Origin: Oryzobacter faecalis
Lineage (GTDB): Bacteria > Actinomycetota > Actinomycetes > Actinomycetales > Dermatophilaceae
Direction of reading: 5' to 3'
Length of the DNA stretch: 64,000 nt
Assembly: GCF_046764005.1 (NCBI RefSeq)
Contig: NZ_JBKOFW010000003.1
Span: 1 to 64,000 of the forward strand
A model generated the notes under the pieces. The model saw only the letters and a program-made list of their open reading frames with translations, was not told where the DNA came from and searched no databases. Both the position numbers and the translations under genes were made by a program. This document shows, piece after piece, positions 63,228 through 64,000 of the stretch. How positions within the stretch are numbered: position 1 is the stretch's first letter; each line of letters begins with the position of its first letter.

Positions 63228-64000
63228 GTGCCCCACCCCTCAGGACCACCGGCCGCCCGCCAGTCGGGCCTGCGCGAGGCCAACCTCGCCCTCGTCCTGC
63301 GGACGGTCTGCGCCGCCCGCGAGCCGGTGTCGAGGGCCGGTGTGGCGGCCGCGACCTCGATGACGCGCAGCACGGTCTCGCGCCTCGTCGACGAGCTCGT
63401 CGCCGCCGGGCTCGTCGACGAGCTGGACCCGCCGTCGCACAGCCGGCCCGGGCGCCCGGCGACCCCGCTCGCTCCCGGCCGCCGGGTCCTCGGGCTCGGG
63501 CTCCAAGTCGACGTGGGCCGACTTGCCGCCCGAGTCGTCGACCTGCGCGGGGAGGTCGTGGCGGAGGAGGTCGTGGCGGCCGACCTCGCCGGGTCCTCCC
63601 CGCGCCCGACCCTGCGCCTGCTCGCGGCCCTCTCGCGCGGCGTCCTCGCCTCGGTCGGCGACGGCTCCCGCGTCGTCGGGGCCGGGCTCGCGCTCCCCGG
63701 CATCGTCGCGAGCGACGCCGGGCGCCTGCTGCGCGCTCCCAACCTCGGCTGGTCCGACGTCGACGTCGCCGCACTCGTGCCGGAGGACGCGAGCGCGGGC
63801 CTGCCGCTGCGGCTCGGCAACGAGGCCAGCCTGGCGGCCATGGCCGTCGCGGAGCCGGCGCCCGGGCGCCGCGGCCCCCTCGCCGACTTCCTCTACCTGT
63901 CAGGGGAGGTCGGCATCGGAGGGGCGGTCGTCGTCGACGGCCGGGTCGTCGGAGGCCGCCACGGCTGGGCCGGCGAGGTCGGCCACGTGTGCGTCGACCC
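63228..64000 (+). CDS. ROK-family transcriptional repressor (XylR-like), truncated by window end
   Basis: About 257 codons are present from the GTG at 63228 and the gene runs off the end. N-terminal winged helix (about 12-65: LALVLRTVCAAREPVSRAGV, SMTRSTVSRLVDEL), then the ROK sugar-kinase-like domain (from about 90) with GAGLALPGIV, LGNEASLAAM and GEVGIGGAVVVDGRVVGG and a metal-site start GEVGHVCVD. Position opposite xylA suggests it represses xylose genes until xylose binds. No strong Shine-Dalgarno sequence is visible. Confidence 0.88.
   Translation, partial: MPHPSGPPAARQSGLREANLALVLRTVCAAREPVSRAGVAAATSMTRSTVSRLVDELVAAGLVDELDPPSHSRPGRPATPLAPGRRVLGLGLQVDVGRLAARVVDLRGEVVAEEVVAADLAGSSPRPTLRLLAALSRGVLASVGDGSRVVGAGLALPGIVASDAGRLLRAPNLGWSDVDVAALVPEDASAGLPLRLGNEASLAAMAVAEPAPGRRGPLADFLYLSGEVGIGGAVVVDGRVVGGRHGWAGEVGHVCVD

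Overview
The window is high-GC DNA (roughly 72-74% by eye) with dense ATGA/GTGA gene overlaps, many GTG starts, and families typical of Actinobacteria: GTP-dependent PEP carboxykinase, an AfsR/SARP regulator, an ANTAR protein, DUF4193, DUF3159, DUF305, NnrD and a CopR-type copper box. It looks like a chromosomal segment of a Micrococcales-type actinobacterium (Intrasporangiaceae or Cellulomonadaceae-like, low confidence). I see no insertion sequence, prophage or CRISPR array.

Layout. 1-12.3 kb: end of a sugar ABC transporter, an SDR, tRNA-Ser(GCU), two small exported proteins, a GT2/GtrA plus GT39 envelope glycosylation pair, a GNAT, a sensor kinase/regulator pair facing a Gly-rich membrane protein, a methyltransferase and pckG. 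12.6-17.7 kb: tRNA-Arg(ACG), an RsbW-like ATPase fused to a probable MetOD1 domain, a GAF-ANTAR regulator, a histidine phosphatase, NnrD and a secreted protein. 17.8-24.7 kb: two very small proteins, then an unusual stressosome operon (sigma-zinc finger-RsbT fusion, RsbR, RsbS, a lone RsbU N-domain, an MMPL transporter, each overlapping the next), then an MFS exporter with a Cys-rich tail. 24.7-28.6 kb: a large SARP regulator and a DUF3159 membrane protein.

28.7-48.4 kb is a metal and sulfur detoxification island: two P1B ATPases (one with a long C-terminal extracytoplasmic extension, one with an N-terminal cupredoxin), three small HMA chaperones, a Csp-type copper-storage protein, an EmrB/QacA-like exporter, DUF305 and BNR lipoproteins, a CopR/CopS-like two-component system, a SHOCT protein, a multicopper oxidase, and a persulfide branch (persulfide dioxygenase-rhodanese, a 59-aa Cys protein, a TauE/SafE exporter, a CstR-like repressor). 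Three kinds of repeated candidate operators tie it together: CGGACAG direct repeats with 11-bp spacing, copper boxes (TGAAG direct repeats), and ATACCCC/GGGGTAT palindromes.

48.4-52.3 kb holds a poorly characterised pair, an acidic two-repeat protein and a PqqD-M50 membrane peptidase, which is the best candidate here for an undescribed peptide-maturation system, with the stressosome fusion as the second. 52.4-56.7 kb is a methionine-type (MetQNI) importer with a 2OG-Fe(II) oxygenase, preceded by an apparently leaderless Cys-containing leader peptide and a hairpin. 56.8-62.1 kb carries an ABC exporter, a coiled-coil protein, DUF4193 and a GAF-PP2C phosphatase. The window ends with xylA and a divergent, truncated ROK (XylR-like) repressor.
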